From contig CALFAV010000001.1 of assembly GCA_937946835.1 (NCBI GenBank), positions 1-56,948 on the forward strand: DNA of 56,948 bases, given 5' to 3'. This document shows positions 15,625 through 23,856 of this stretch, piece after piece. The notes under the pieces are model-generated. The model made no database searches, was not told the origin of the DNA, and worked only from the letters and a program-made list of their open reading frames with translations. This stretch comes from an uncultured Verrucomicrobiae bacterium (GTDB taxonomy: Bacteria > Verrucomicrobiota > Verrucomicrobiia > Limisphaerales > J093). Both the position numbers and the translations under genes were made by a program. Position 1 is the stretch's first letter. Each line of letters begins with the position of its first letter.

Positions 15625-18600
15625 TCACTCTGCTGTGACAGCGCTGAGGTCAGGCAACGCAGATGCCTTCTCAAAATACCGCGCGTAGGCGGCCCGGATG
15701 GCGCGGCGGTAGCGCGCGACCGCCGCCAGAAAATCCTCGGCTGTCGCAAAACCGCACCGCACGGCCACCCGGTACTGCGGGGCGGGGTCGTCGGGCAGTT
15801 CGGCCTCCCCCTCGTAACTCCAGCGGCGCAAGATGCCCTCCACGCGCTGCAACCGGCGATAATTCTCGATCAGGGAGGTCGCCGCTTCGCCCGGCAGCAC
15901 CCCTTCGGCCCGGGCGCGTTCGAGTGCCCGGAGCGTATTGGGCTCGCGCCAGCCGTGCTCCAGGCACAGCGTCTGGGCGAGAAACTCCGCGTCCATCAAC
16001 CCGCCCGCACCGGTCTTGAAGGCCAGCGCCTCCTTTCCCGGAGGGGTGCGCTCCTTTTCGATGCGCCGGCGCATGTGCGCAATTTGCGCCTTCCACTCCG
16101 GCGTGTGGGCGGCCACCCGCGCCGGTCCGCCGCGAAAGTCCGTCAACGCCCCGGCCAGGTCCGAAAACCGCGCGCCCACCTCCGGGTGACCGGCCACGGG
16201 GCGGGCGCGGGTCAGGGCCTGGATTTCCCAGAGCTGCGCGCGGGTTCGGTAGTAATCCGCGTGGGCGCGGAGCGTATTAACCAGCAGCCCCTTCTCCCCG
16301 TCGGGCCGCAACCGGGCATCGAGCCTGAAGGCCACCCCGTGCTCGGTGGGGCTGCTGATCAACTCGAGCACCGTGACGGCCACGCGCTGCAGCCCCGGCA
16401 GATTGCGGACCTTGTCCTCGGCCACGAACACCACGTCGAGGTCCGAGCCATAGGTCAGTTCGCCCCCGCCCAACTTGCCCAGGCCGATGATGGCCAGCGG
16501 GCAGGTCTTGAGCCGATGCCGACGCAGCGCGACCTCCAGCGCATATTGGAGGCAGGCCTCGGCCAGGGCGGTCAACTCGCGCCGGTGCTGCTCGGGGTCC
16601 GCCAACCCCAAAATGTCCCGCAGCCCCACGCGCATGAACTCGGCCTCGTGGTAGCGGCGGATCCACAGGCGCTGATCGGCGTCTCCCGCCCCGAGGCGCA
16701 GCTCCGCCAGCGTGCGCGCGGCGGTCTTGGCCTCGCGCAGCCGACCGCTTTGCTCCAGGTCATCCAGCAGGTCCGGGGTGCGCAGCGCCGTGGCGGCCAG
16801 AAACTCCGAGCGGTCAAACAGCAGCAGCAGCAACTCGAACAACGTGGGCTGCGCCATCCAGGTTTCAAACAGCAGTGCCCGCGCGCCATAAACGCTGACA
16901 AAGTGGTCCAGCCGCGCCAGCACGCGGTCCGGGTCCGAGAGCCACTTCGCCCGCGGGTCCCCGTCCGGGCCGGCGGCGGCCCGGCGTTCCTCCAGCGTGT
17001 CGCGGCGCGGGCACAGGGCGAGCAACCGCGCCAGCAGCCGCCGCCCGGCCCGCTCGGTGCGCGCGGGCACGTGCCCGAAGCCGGGCCCGTGCACGAACAC
17101 CCGGACCAGCCGCAGCGCCTGCTCGGGATCGCGAAACGAGTGCCGGTGCAGCCATTCCTTCCAGGTGCCCTCTTGCGAGGCCAGGTCGGGCAGGTCCGGC
17201 TCGGCGGCGCCCGCGTCCATCCGGCTTTCCGGTGCGAACACCCGTTCGTAAAGGTCGCGCACCGCCCGGCGATGCCGCTCCAACGCCGCCTCAAACTCGT
17301 CCGTCGTCGCGCACCCCATCAGTCGCGCCAGCCGCGCCCGGGCCGCCGGCTCGACCGGCAACACGTGGGTTTGGAGGCCGTGCTCCATCTGCAGCCGATG
17401 CTCGACGTCGCGCAGGAACTCGTAAGCCGCGGCCAGCGCGCGGGCTTCCTCCCCGGCCAGCAGGTGGTACTGGGCCAGCTTGCGCAGAGCCGGCAGCGTG
17501 CCCGGCACGCCGATGAAGGGCTGCCGGCCGGCCTGCAACACCTGGCGGGTCTGCACAATGAACTCGATTTCCCGGATGCCGCCCCGGCCCAGTTTGATGT
17601 TGCGGTCCTGGTCGGCGGCACGCACCACCTCGGTCTCCAGCCGCCGCTTCATGGCCGCGATTTCCTCCACCGCATCCGGCCCCAGCAGCCGGGGGAAGCG
17701 AAACGGGCCGATCATTTCGAGGAACTCGCCCGCCAGGCTGGTGTCGCCCGCCACGCCGCGCGCCTTGATGAGCATGAGCCGTTCCCAGGTCTGTCCGTAC
17801 TGGGCGTAGTAGTTCTCGTAGCTGTCGAGCGAGCGCGCCAACGGGCCGGCCTTGCCCTCCGGTCGCAGCCGCAGATCAATCCGGTACAACATGCCCTCCG
17901 GCGCGGCACGGCTGACCTCGGCGACGAACGCCTCGCCCAACCGGCGGAAAAACTCGTGATTGGGCAACCCCTGGGCCGCCTGGCTGCCCGGCCGGGGCGG
18001 GGTTTTGAACGTGACCCCCTCGTCGCTGTACACGAAGAGCACGTCCACATCCGAACTGTAGTTCAGTTCCTGCCCGCCCAACTTGCCCAGTCCCAGCACG
18101 CTGAAGCGCGCGGGGCGCCACGCCCCGGCGGGGGAGCGTTCGTACGGCGTGCCCCACCGGGCCGTCAGCCGGAGCCAGCACACCCGGAACACGGCGCTCA
18201 GGCACACGTCCGCCAGGTTGGACAACTCGCGGGTCAACCCCTCCACCCGGTCCAGCCGGGCCAGGTCGCGCGCCGCAATGCGCACCAGCTCCCGCCGTTG
18301 AAACCCGCGCAGCCGGGCCAGCGCCTCCTCGAATCGGCCCGCGGCGAGCGCCGGAGCCAACCAGGCTTCGACCTCACTCCGCAACCCGCTCTCGGACCGC
18401 GCGCGGCGCAGACCCTCCACGTCCAGGAAATCCGGGAGCCATTCGGGATGTTGCGCCAACCACTCGCCCAACACCTGGGAGCCGCTCCACAGCGCCGTCA
18501 ACACCCGCGCCGCTTCGGGAGAGGCCGCCTCCAAAACCGGCCCGGCCCCCGCCTCGAGCAGCCGGGCGTGAAACTGCCGCGCGCGTACCGGGTCCGCGCC

Positions 18601-18636
18601 GGCGGCCAGCGCGTCCCGCCAAACCGAACCGTGCAC
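15625..18636 (-). CDS. glnE: Bifunctional glutamine synthetase adenylyltransferase/adenylyl-removing enzyme
   Basis: This roughly 1003-residue protein adenylylates and deadenylylates glutamine synthetase in response to nitrogen status. Two nucleotidyltransferase modules are visible: GLGKLGGQELNYSSDVDVLF (residues 182-201, D196 and D198) in the N-terminal half, and GLGKLGGGELTYGSDLDVVF near residue 720. Each is followed by helical GlnD-type regulatory regions. The length agrees with full-length GlnE. I start it at GTG 18636 because no ATG lies nearby in frame and the family similarity begins soon after; upstream frame extension looks non-coding. It is divergent from the isomerase-like gene. 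Only one of its usual partners would need to be elsewhere: no glnA or glnB is in the window. Confidence 0.93.
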   Translation of the reverse strand: MHGSVWRDALAAGADPVRARQFHARLLEAGAGPVLEAASPEAARVLTALWSGSQVLGEWLAQHPEWLPDFLDVEGLRRARSESGLRSEVEAWLAPALAAGRFEEALARLRGFQRRELVRIAARDLARLDRVEGLTRELSNLADVCLSAVFRVCWLRLTARWGTPYERSPAGAWRPARFSVLGLGKLGGQELNYSSDVDVLFVYSDEGVTFKTPPRPGSQAAQGLPNHEFFRRLGEAFVAEVSRAAPEGMLYRIDLRLRPEGKAGPLARSLDSYENYYAQYGQTWERLMLIKARGVAGDTSLAGEFLEMIGPFRFPRLLGPDAVEEIAAMKRRLETEVVRAADQDRNIKLGRGGIREIEFIVQTRQVLQAGRQPFIGVPGTLPALRKLAQYHLLAGEEARALAAAYEFLRDVEHRLQMEHGLQTHVLPVEPAARARLARLMGCATTDEFEAALERHRRAVRDLYERVFAPESRMDAGAAEPDLPDLASQEGTWKEWLHRHSFRDPEQALRLVRVFVHGPGFGHVPARTERAGRRLLARLLALCPRRDTLEERRAAAGPDGDPRAKWLSDPDRVLARLDHFVSVYGARALLFETWMAQPTLFELLLLLFDRSEFLAATALRTPDLLDDLEQSGRLREAKTAARTLAELRLGAGDADQRLWIRRYHEAEFMRVGLRDILGLADPEQHRRELTALAEACLQYALEVALRRHRLKTCPLAIIGLGKLGGGELTYGSDLDVVFVAEDKVRNLPGLQRVAVTVLELISSPTEHGVAFRLDARLRPDGEKGLLVNTLRAHADYYRTRAQLWEIQALTRARPVAGHPEVGARFSDLAGALTDFRGGPARVAAHTPEWKAQIAHMRRRIEKERTPPGKEALAFKTGAGGLMDAEFLAQTLCLEHGWREPNTLRALERARAEGVLPGEAATSLIENYRRLQRVEGILRRWSYEGEAELPDDPAPQYRVAVRCGFATAEDFLAAVARYRRAIRAAYARYFEKASALPDLSAVTAE

Positions 18637-18776
18637 CCCGCCATTAGACCGGGGCGTGCACAGCCCCGCCAAATCAAAACCGCGTCCCCTCCCCGGGCCG
18701 CGACGCAGCGCGGCCCTCCCCTCATCACATGGCCCCACCCCGGCAGGCAACCGCCCGCCCGGGGTGGAATTCGGGG

Positions 18777-18805
18777 CTGACCCGGGCCGCGGCACCGCGC
18801 ACACT
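18777..18805 (+). promoter_or_regulatory. Predicted leaderless promoter of the isomerase-like gene
   Basis: CTGACC (18777-18782), 17 nt, CACACT (18800-18805), then exactly 6 nt to the ATG at 18812. Match to consensus is modest; the geometry equals that at 46-73. Confidence 0.3.
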
Positions 18806-18811
18806 GCGGTC

Positions 18812-19786
18812 ATGCACATTCCTGAGCCTTTTTCCCGGCGCCGGTTCCTCGCCGTCGCCGCCCTGGCCGGCACCGTCACTTTATCCGGGCGCGCGCTCGA
18901 GCCGCGGCGCACCCGCATGAAAGCGTGTCTTTCGCCCGGCAGCATCGGCGTGAAAGCCGACCAGGAGCGCGCCCTCGCCCTGGCAGCCCGGTACGGCTTT
19001 GATGCCGTCGAGCCGTTCCCGCAACACCTGGCCCGCCTGACGCCGGACCAAATGGCCGCGTTGCGCGAACGGCTCCGGGCCGCGAATCTGGCCTGGGGTG
19101 CCGCCGGGTTGCCGGTGGAGTTTCGGCGCGACGATGCCGCCTTCCGCTCCGGGCTCGAACAACTGCCCACCCTGGCGGCCGCGCTCCAGCGCGCGGGTGT
19201 GACCCGCGTGGGCACCTGGCTGACGCCCGCCAGCAACACCCTCACCTACCGACAGAACTTCCGTCGCCATGTCGAGCGGCTGGGGGCGGCGGCGCGGGTG
19301 CTGGCCGATCACGACCTGCGGTTGGGTCTGGAGTACGTGGGAACCTTCACCGCGCGGGCGGGGGCCCGGTTCCCGTTTGTGCACAACCTGGCCGAGACCC
19401 GCGAGCTCATCGCCGAAATCGGCGCCGGCAACGTCGGCGTGGTCCTCGACTCCTGGCATTGGTGGCAGGCGGATGACACCGAGGCGGATCTGTTGGCCCT
19501 GCGCGCCGAGGACGTGGTGTCCGTGGACCTGAATGACGCCCCGACCGGCGTGCCCAAGCACCAGCAGTTGGACGGCCGGCGCGAACTGCCCGCGGCGACC
19601 GGGGTCATTGACGTGGCGCCGTTCCTGCGCGCCCTCGAGCAGCTCGGCTACGACGGCCCGGTGCGGGCCGAGCCGTTCAATCAGGCACTGAACGACCTCG
19701 ACGACGAGTCCGCCTGCGCGGCCGCGATCGCGGCCCTGCGCAAGGTGCTGGGGTGGACGCCAACGGGGGCCTCGTCCCCGGGTTGA
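18812..19786 (+). CDS. Tat-exported sugar phosphate isomerase/epimerase-like TIM barrel
   Basis: This 324-residue protein has a twin-arginine signal (SRRRFLAVAALAGTVTLSG). The mature part is a xylose-isomerase-like (AP endonuclease 2 superfamily) TIM barrel. Likely metal ligands are Glu in LGLEYVG, Asp and His in VVLDSWHWWQ, Asp in SVDLNDAP and Glu in VRAEPFN. Such exported proteins are numerous in Verrucomicrobia and Planctomycetes and are thought to handle unusual sugars or inositols, often alongside Gfo/Idh oxidoreductases like the one at 52537. The exact substrate cannot be told. It is followed 36 bp later by the DUF4126 gene. Confidence 0.85.
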   Translation: MHIPEPFSRRRFLAVAALAGTVTLSGRALEPRRTRMKACLSPGSIGVKADQERALALAARYGFDAVEPFPQHLARLTPDQMAALRERLRAANLAWGAAGLPVEFRRDDAAFRSGLEQLPTLAAALQRAGVTRVGTWLTPASNTLTYRQNFRRHVERLGAAARVLADHDLRLGLEYVGTFTARAGARFPFVHNLAETRELIAEIGAGNVGVVLDSWHWWQADDTEADLLALRAEDVVSVDLNDAPTGVPKHQQLDGRRELPAATGVIDVAPFLRALEQLGYDGPVRAEPFNQALNDLDDESACAAAIAALRKVLGWTPTGASSPG

Positions 19787-19822
19787 AACTCGGGGTTCGG
19801 CTCCGGTGTTTGTTTCCCGGGC

Positions 19823-20443
19823 ATGAGCTGGCAGGAATGGATCACCGGACTGGCGCTGGGCGTGGGGCTGAGCGCGGCGTGCGGGCTGCGGGTGTTTGTC
19901 CCGCTGCTGGTCGCGAGCCTGGCGGGTTTGAGCGGCTGGCTGCCCCTGGGTGAGGGTTTCCAATGGCTGGCCGGCGGGCCGGCGCTCGTGGTGTTTGCCG
20001 TGGCCACCGTGCTCGAGGTGCTGGCCTACCAGGTGCCCGGGCTGGATCATGCGCTGGACTCGCTGGCCGGCCCGGCGGCGGTCGTGGCCGGCACGGTGTT
20101 GACGGCCTCGCAGCTCGATGCGTTGGACCCGCTGCTCAAGTGGTCGCTGGCGTTGATCGCAGGGGGCGGAGCGGCGGGCCTGGTGCAGGGCCTCACCACC
20201 ACGGCCCGGGCGGTGACGGGCCTGACCACCGGCGGTCTGGGCAATCCCCTCCTGGCCGCTGCCGAATCGGTGGGCGCCACGGTTACCGCCGCGGGCTCGG
20301 TGGGGCTGACGGTGGTGGTGGGGCTGGTGGTGCTGCTGTTTTTTGCGGGGCTGGCGGGGATGATGGTGGGGTGGCGGCGCCGGCGCCGGCTTTGGCCTTC
20401 GGCCCTCGGGAACCCCTCGAGGCCGGAGCCAGCGCCGCGGTAA
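19823..20443 (+). CDS. DUF4126 family integral membrane protein
   Basis: This 206-residue protein has about five hydrophobic segments. The opening ALGVGLSAACGLRVFVPLLVASL and the GNPLLAAAESVGATVTA segment match the DUF4126 family as I remember it. The function is unknown. The C-terminus (GWRRRRRLWPSALG) is strongly positive and should face the cytoplasm. The start is ATG 19823, with no clear Shine-Dalgarno. It sits between the isomerase-like gene and lgt without overlap, so co-transcription with either is uncertain. Confidence 0.75.
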   Translation: MSWQEWITGLALGVGLSAACGLRVFVPLLVASLAGLSGWLPLGEGFQWLAGGPALVVFAVATVLEVLAYQVPGLDHALDSLAGPAAVVAGTVLTASQLDALDPLLKWSLALIAGGGAAGLVQGLTTTARAVTGLTTGGLGNPLLAAAESVGATVTAAGSVGLTVVVGLVVLLFFAGLAGMMVGWRRRRRLWPSALGNPSRPEPAPR

Positions 20444-20589
20444 CCGCCCCCCGGCACCACTCCCCCGGGGTGGCGCGAGGTTTTGTGCGCGCGCCATACC
20501 TCAGGACCGCGGATTTTCAAGGGGAACTCCCCCGCCTCCGGCCGGCCGGAGGGCCTGGCATTGAGTTCGACGCCGCGCCGGGAGACGGG

Positions 20590-20595
20590 TAGGCT
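20590..20595 (+). promoter_or_regulatory. Predicted -10 element of a leaderless lgt transcript
   Basis: TAGGCT lies exactly 6 nt before the GTG start at 20602. The same hexamer and gap occur at 31789. The best -35 candidate, TTCGAC (20566-20571, 18-nt spacer), is weak. Confidence 0.35.
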
Positions 20596-20601
20596 CCGGG
20601 C

Positions 20602-21384
20602 GTGAGCAAGATCGCCTTCAATCTCGGCGGGCTGGCCATTTACTGGTACGGCATCCTGGTGGCGGCCGGTTTCCTGGTTGGCCTCTGGACCGCCAGTCGC
20701 CGCGCCCCGCAGGCCGGGCTGGCACCCAACGCGGTGGCGGACCTGGGGCCGTGGTTGGTAATTGGTGCGCTGGTGGGGGCACGGTTGTGGTACGTGATCA
20801 GTTACTGGGAGGAGGACTTCGCCGCCAAGCCGCTGTGGGAGATTTTCAACTTCCGCGCGGGGGGGCTGGTTTTTTACGGCGGGCTGGTGGGGGCCGTGCT
20901 GGCCACGCTGCTTTACGCCCGCGGGCGGGCCGTGCCGGTGGTCCCGCTGGCCGACGCCCTGGCGCCGAGCATCGCGCTGGGGCACGCCTTGGGCCGCGTG
21001 GGCTGCCTGATCAACGGCTGCTGCCACGGCACCCCCACGACGCTGCCCTGGGCGGTGCATTACCCGGACAATCCCCTGCTGGGCCACGCCGGCGTGCATC
21101 CCACGCAGGCCTACGAGGCGGTGTTGCTGATGGGGTTGTACGCGGCGCTGGCGACGCAGTTTCGTCGCCGTCAGTTTCCGGGCCAAACCTTTGCGCTGTA
21201 TCTGCTGGCCTACGCGGTCCTCCGGTTCGTCGTCGAGTTCTGGCGCGGAGACTACGGCGACGCACGGGTGCTCGGACTCAAGCCCGGCCAGACCTTCAGT
21301 CTGGTGGTGTTGGCGGCGGGCGCGGCGCTCTACGCCCGGCTGCGGCCAGGCCGGACGCCCTCCCCGCCGGCCGACGCCGCCTGA
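20602..21384 (+). CDS. lgt: Prolipoprotein diacylglyceryl transferase
   Basis: This 260-residue membrane enzyme transfers diacylglycerol from phosphatidylglycerol to the lipobox Cys of prolipoproteins, the first step of lipoprotein maturation. It has seven or so hydrophobic segments. The Lgt signature appears as ALGRVGCLINGCCHGTPT (residues about 130-148), a Cys-rich variant of the classical GRxGNFIN motif, and further conserved pieces are GGLVFYGGLVGA, HPTQAYEA and VEFWRGD. The start is GTG at 20602. lspA, the next enzyme of the pathway, lies at 33677, and the octaheme cytochrome at 11078 is a predicted client. Confidence 0.95.
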   Translation: MSKIAFNLGGLAIYWYGILVAAGFLVGLWTASRRAPQAGLAPNAVADLGPWLVIGALVGARLWYVISYWEEDFAAKPLWEIFNFRAGGLVFYGGLVGAVLATLLYARGRAVPVVPLADALAPSIALGHALGRVGCLINGCCHGTPTTLPWAVHYPDNPLLGHAGVHPTQAYEAVLLMGLYAALATQFRRRQFPGQTFALYLLAYAVLRFVVEFWRGDYGDARVLGLKPGQTFSLVVLAAGAALYARLRPGRTPSPPADAA

Positions 21385-21413
21385 GCCGCGGCGGGTTGAG
21401 GGTGCCAGCCCCC

Positions 21414-22391
21414 ATGCCCGAACGCATCGAAACTTTCGTGGTGGAGACCTCCCGCCCGGGGCTGCGCCTGGACGCCTGGCTGCGCGAGCGCTTGCCCGGC
21501 GTTTCGCGGATGCAACTGCTCCGGCTCATCCGGGAAGGCGCGGTGCGGGTGAACGACGCGCCGTGCAAACCCACCCACGCACCCCGCGCCGGCGACCTCG
21601 TGACCATCACCTGGCCCGCGCCGCGCGCAGCCGCCGTGCCGCCCCGCGCACTCCCCCTGGCGATTCTCTACGAGGACGCGCACCTGCTGGTGCTCAACAA
21701 GGCCCCCGGCATGGTGGTGCACCCGGCGGCCGGGACCGAGGATGACACCCTGGTCAACGCGCTGCTTCACCACTGCCGCGGACGGCTCAGCGGCATCGGC
21801 GGGGTGGCACGGCCGGGCATCGTGCACCGGCTGGACCAGTTTACCAGCGGGCTGATGGTCGTGGCCAAGGATGATCCCACCCACGCGGCGCTGGCCCGGC
21901 AGTTTGCCGCGCGCGCGGTGGTCAAGCTCTATCACGCCATCCTGTGCGGGGAACTGCCGCGGGAGGCGGGTGAAATCCGGGCCCCCATCGCGCGGCATCC
22001 CAGCCACCGCAAGGTGATGACCGTGCTCGAGGGCGGCCGGCCGGCGCACACCAGTTACCGGGTGCTGGAGCGACTGCGGGCGGCCACGCTGGTCGAGGCC
22101 CGGCTGCACACCGGGCGCACGCACCAGATCCGGGTTCACTTCAAGCATCTGGGTTACCCGTTGGCGGGGGACACGGTGTACGGCGCCCGGGCCAACGCGC
22201 GCCTGACCGAACTGACCGGCGTGCGGCCGCCGCGCCAGATGCTGCACGCGCAGCGGCTGGCCTTCACCCACCCGGTCAGCGGCGAGGCGCTGGAGTTCGA
22301 GGCGCCCTGGCCGGAGGACTTCGCCGCCGTGCGGGTGGCGTTGCGCCTGACGACTCAATCCGGGCTGGTCGCGGCTACCGGGGAACCCTGA
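21414..22391 (+). CDS. RluD-like 23S rRNA pseudouridine synthase
   Basis: This 325-residue protein has an N-terminal S4 RNA-binding domain (LDAWLRERLPGVSRMQLLRLIREGAVRVN, residues 18-46) and a RluA/RluD catalytic domain. The catalytic Asp is in GIVHRLDQFTSGLMVVAKD; most family members have HRLDKxTSG, so Gln replaces the usual Lys after the Asp. The motifs RTHQIRVHFKHLGYPLAGD and MLHAQRLAFTHP are standard. It starts at ATG 21414, 29 bp after the lgt stop, in the same orientation, and is probably co-transcribed with it. RluD is the likeliest assignment, with RluA or RluC possible. Confidence 0.9.
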   Translation: MPERIETFVVETSRPGLRLDAWLRERLPGVSRMQLLRLIREGAVRVNDAPCKPTHAPRAGDLVTITWPAPRAAAVPPRALPLAILYEDAHLLVLNKAPGMVVHPAAGTEDDTLVNALLHHCRGRLSGIGGVARPGIVHRLDQFTSGLMVVAKDDPTHAALARQFAARAVVKLYHAILCGELPREAGEIRAPIARHPSHRKVMTVLEGGRPAHTSYRVLERLRAATLVEARLHTGRTHQIRVHFKHLGYPLAGDTVYGARANARLTELTGVRPPRQMLHAQRLAFTHPVSGEALEFEAPWPEDFAAVRVALRLTTQSGLVAATGEP

Positions 22392-22441
22392 GCGCTGGCC
22401 GTCCGGCCGAGGCGCTGAAAACTGAACTCGGACAAATCACC

Positions 22442-22597
22442 CTAGCGACTGGCGTGTTCCAGGGTGATGGCGACCACCCGTCCGGCTTCGTCAAGCTCCA
22501 GATACACGTCTTCAGACAATTCCCGGGTTTCCCGCACCGGACGGGTGCTAAACTCAACCAACGCCGTGTCAGTGTCCTCGAAGTATTTTACCTTCAT
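22442..22597 (-). CDS. Small DUF2283 family protein
   Basis: This 51-residue protein, found by reading the minus strand, begins MKVKYFEDTDTALVEFS, has ETRELSEDVYLELDEAGRV in the middle and ends ITLEHASR. This is the DUF2283 pattern (YF-x2-TDT, acidic centre, DE-x-G-x-V, short end). In other genomes DUF2283 genes often follow a roughly 80-100-residue partner, an arrangement suspected to be toxin-antitoxin-like but not proven. Here ATG 22597 overlaps the stop of such a partner by ATGA. The partner is broken (22594-22827), leaving this gene possibly orphaned. Base composition here is clearly lower in GC than around it, suggesting acquisition by transfer. Confidence 0.75.
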   Translation of the reverse strand: MKVKYFEDTDTALVEFSTRPVRETRELSEDVYLELDEAGRVVAITLEHASR

Positions 22598-22827
22598 GGC
22601 GACTTGGGATTAAAGGACCGATCAAAAAAGGCGTTGCGCACCGTGTATCCGTCGGCGAGAAGGGTAACCCGGAGGACTCGGTTATCAAACTCGGGGATTC
22701 TGGCTCAGCGCCGAATTCGGCCATCCCTTTGCACAGCCTCCCATTCAGGGCTCTTGGCCACGCGATCAATCCCCTCGTTGAGAATAAGCGCACGGTCGGG
22801 ACGGCTCCGGGTGTATCGAAAGTATGC
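22594..22827 (-). pseudogene. Disrupted partner of DUF2283 (in-frame TGA, no start codon)
   Basis: Reading the minus strand in one frame gives AYFRYTRSRPDRALILN, then AVQRDGRIRR, a TGA stop (22707-22705), then ARIPEFDNRVLRVTLLADG and VRNAFFDRSFNPKSP before the final TGA. From memory this matches the 75-90-residue proteins encoded directly before DUF2283 genes, where the RIRR-x-ARIPE position is usually Trp; TGG to TGA would explain the stop. No ATG, GTG or TTG in frame precedes the conserved YFRYTR start, so two lesions are apparent. The final TGA overlaps the DUF2283 ATG. Confidence 0.65.
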
Positions 22828-22942
22828 GGTGGTGGGGGGAAAGGTGTTTGGGGTTCCTTTGACGCGGTCTTGTCACAGTCATTGCTCCGGTTCGATTCCG
22901 CGTGATTCATGTGGATTGACCCGACAAGGAGATCGCGCCGCG

Positions 22943-23833
22943 TCAACCCGTGAGGAGTCGCGCCGCGCGCACGGTGTTGCGCAGGAGCATGGCAATGGTC
23001 ATCGGCCCCACGCCGCCGGGGTTGGGCGTGATGAGGCCGGCGCGGGGTTGCACGCCGGCAAAGTCCACGTCGCCCACCAGCCGGTAACCGGACTTCGCGG
23101 CCGGGTCGGGCACGCGGTTGACACCCACGTCCACCACCACCGCGCCGGGTTTGACCATGTCCGCCTTCACGAATTCGGCCACGCCCATCGCGGCCACGAG
23201 GATGTCCGCGCGGCGGCAGTGCGCGGCGAGGTCGCGGGTGCGCGAGTGGCAGACCGTGACCGTGGCATCGGCCTGCGGCGCCTTTTGGAGCAGCAGGGCG
23301 GCCAGCGGCTTGCCCACGATGTTGCCGCGGCCCAACACCACCACGTCCGCCCCGGCCAGGGCTACGCCGGAGCGGAGGAGCAGTTCGTGCACGCCGGCCG
23401 GGGTGCAGGGCACGAAGCCGCTCGGGTCGCCGAGCATCAACTTGCCCATGTTCACGGGGTGGAACCCGTCCACGTCCTTGGCCGGCGAAACCGCGGCGTA
23501 AACCCGGGCCGAGTTGAGGTGCGCCGGCAGGGGCGCCTGGACCAGGATACCGTGGAAGGCCGGCTCGTCGTTGAGCCGCGCGATGAGGGCGAGCAGCTCG
23601 GCCTCGCTCGTGGCCGCGGGCAGGACGTGGGTCTGTGAGCGCACACCCAGGCGCGCGCACTGGCGCTCCTTCATGCCCACGTACACCTGCGAGGCGGGGT
23701 CGTCGCCCACCCGCACGAAGGCCAGGCCGGGCTGCACCCCGCGGGTGGCCAGCGCGGTGATTTCCGCGGCGGTTTCGCGATGGATTTGCTCGGCGAGGGC
23801 GCGGCCGTCAATGAGGTTGCCGGTCGGATTCAC
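22943..23833 (-). CDS. folD: Methylenetetrahydrofolate dehydrogenase/cyclohydrolase
   Basis: This 296-residue bifunctional enzyme interconverts 5,10-methylene- and 10-formyl-tetrahydrofolate. Signatures present are VGDDPASQVYVGMKERQC, the catalytic Lys in YVGMKE, ILVQAPLPAHL, PAKDVDGFHPVNMG, CTPAGV, the NADP-binding GRGNIVGKPLA and TPNPGGVGPMTIAMLL. GTG at 23833 is taken as start because it precedes the family start (PTGNLIDGRALAEQI) and lies just 23 bp after the stop of the SH3 gene. It is the last gene of a minus-strand run rluB-like, SH3, folD. Confidence 0.95.
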   Translation of the reverse strand: MNPTGNLIDGRALAEQIHRETAAEITALATRGVQPGLAFVRVGDDPASQVYVGMKERQCARLGVRSQTHVLPAATSEAELLALIARLNDEPAFHGILVQAPLPAHLNSARVYAAVSPAKDVDGFHPVNMGKLMLGDPSGFVPCTPAGVHELLLRSGVALAGADVVVLGRGNIVGKPLAALLLQKAPQADATVTVCHSRTRDLAAHCRRADILVAAMGVAEFVKADMVKPGAVVVDVGVNRVPDPAAKSGYRLVGDVDFAGVQPRAGLITPNPGGVGPMTIAMLLRNTVRAARLLTG

Positions 23834-23856
23834 AAGGGGAACGGGACTGTCGGAGC

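Noticed and set aside
15466..18780. A plus-strand open frame of about 1100 codons opposite glnE
   Set aside because: glnE has two intact nucleotidyltransferase signatures on the other strand; the plus frame has none.
22569..22940. A longer protein-coding extension of the folD frame into the low-GC islet
   Set aside because: FolD ends at 22943 with the correct family C-terminus. The other frame there lacks motifs, while the DUF2283 partner frame matches a known pattern.
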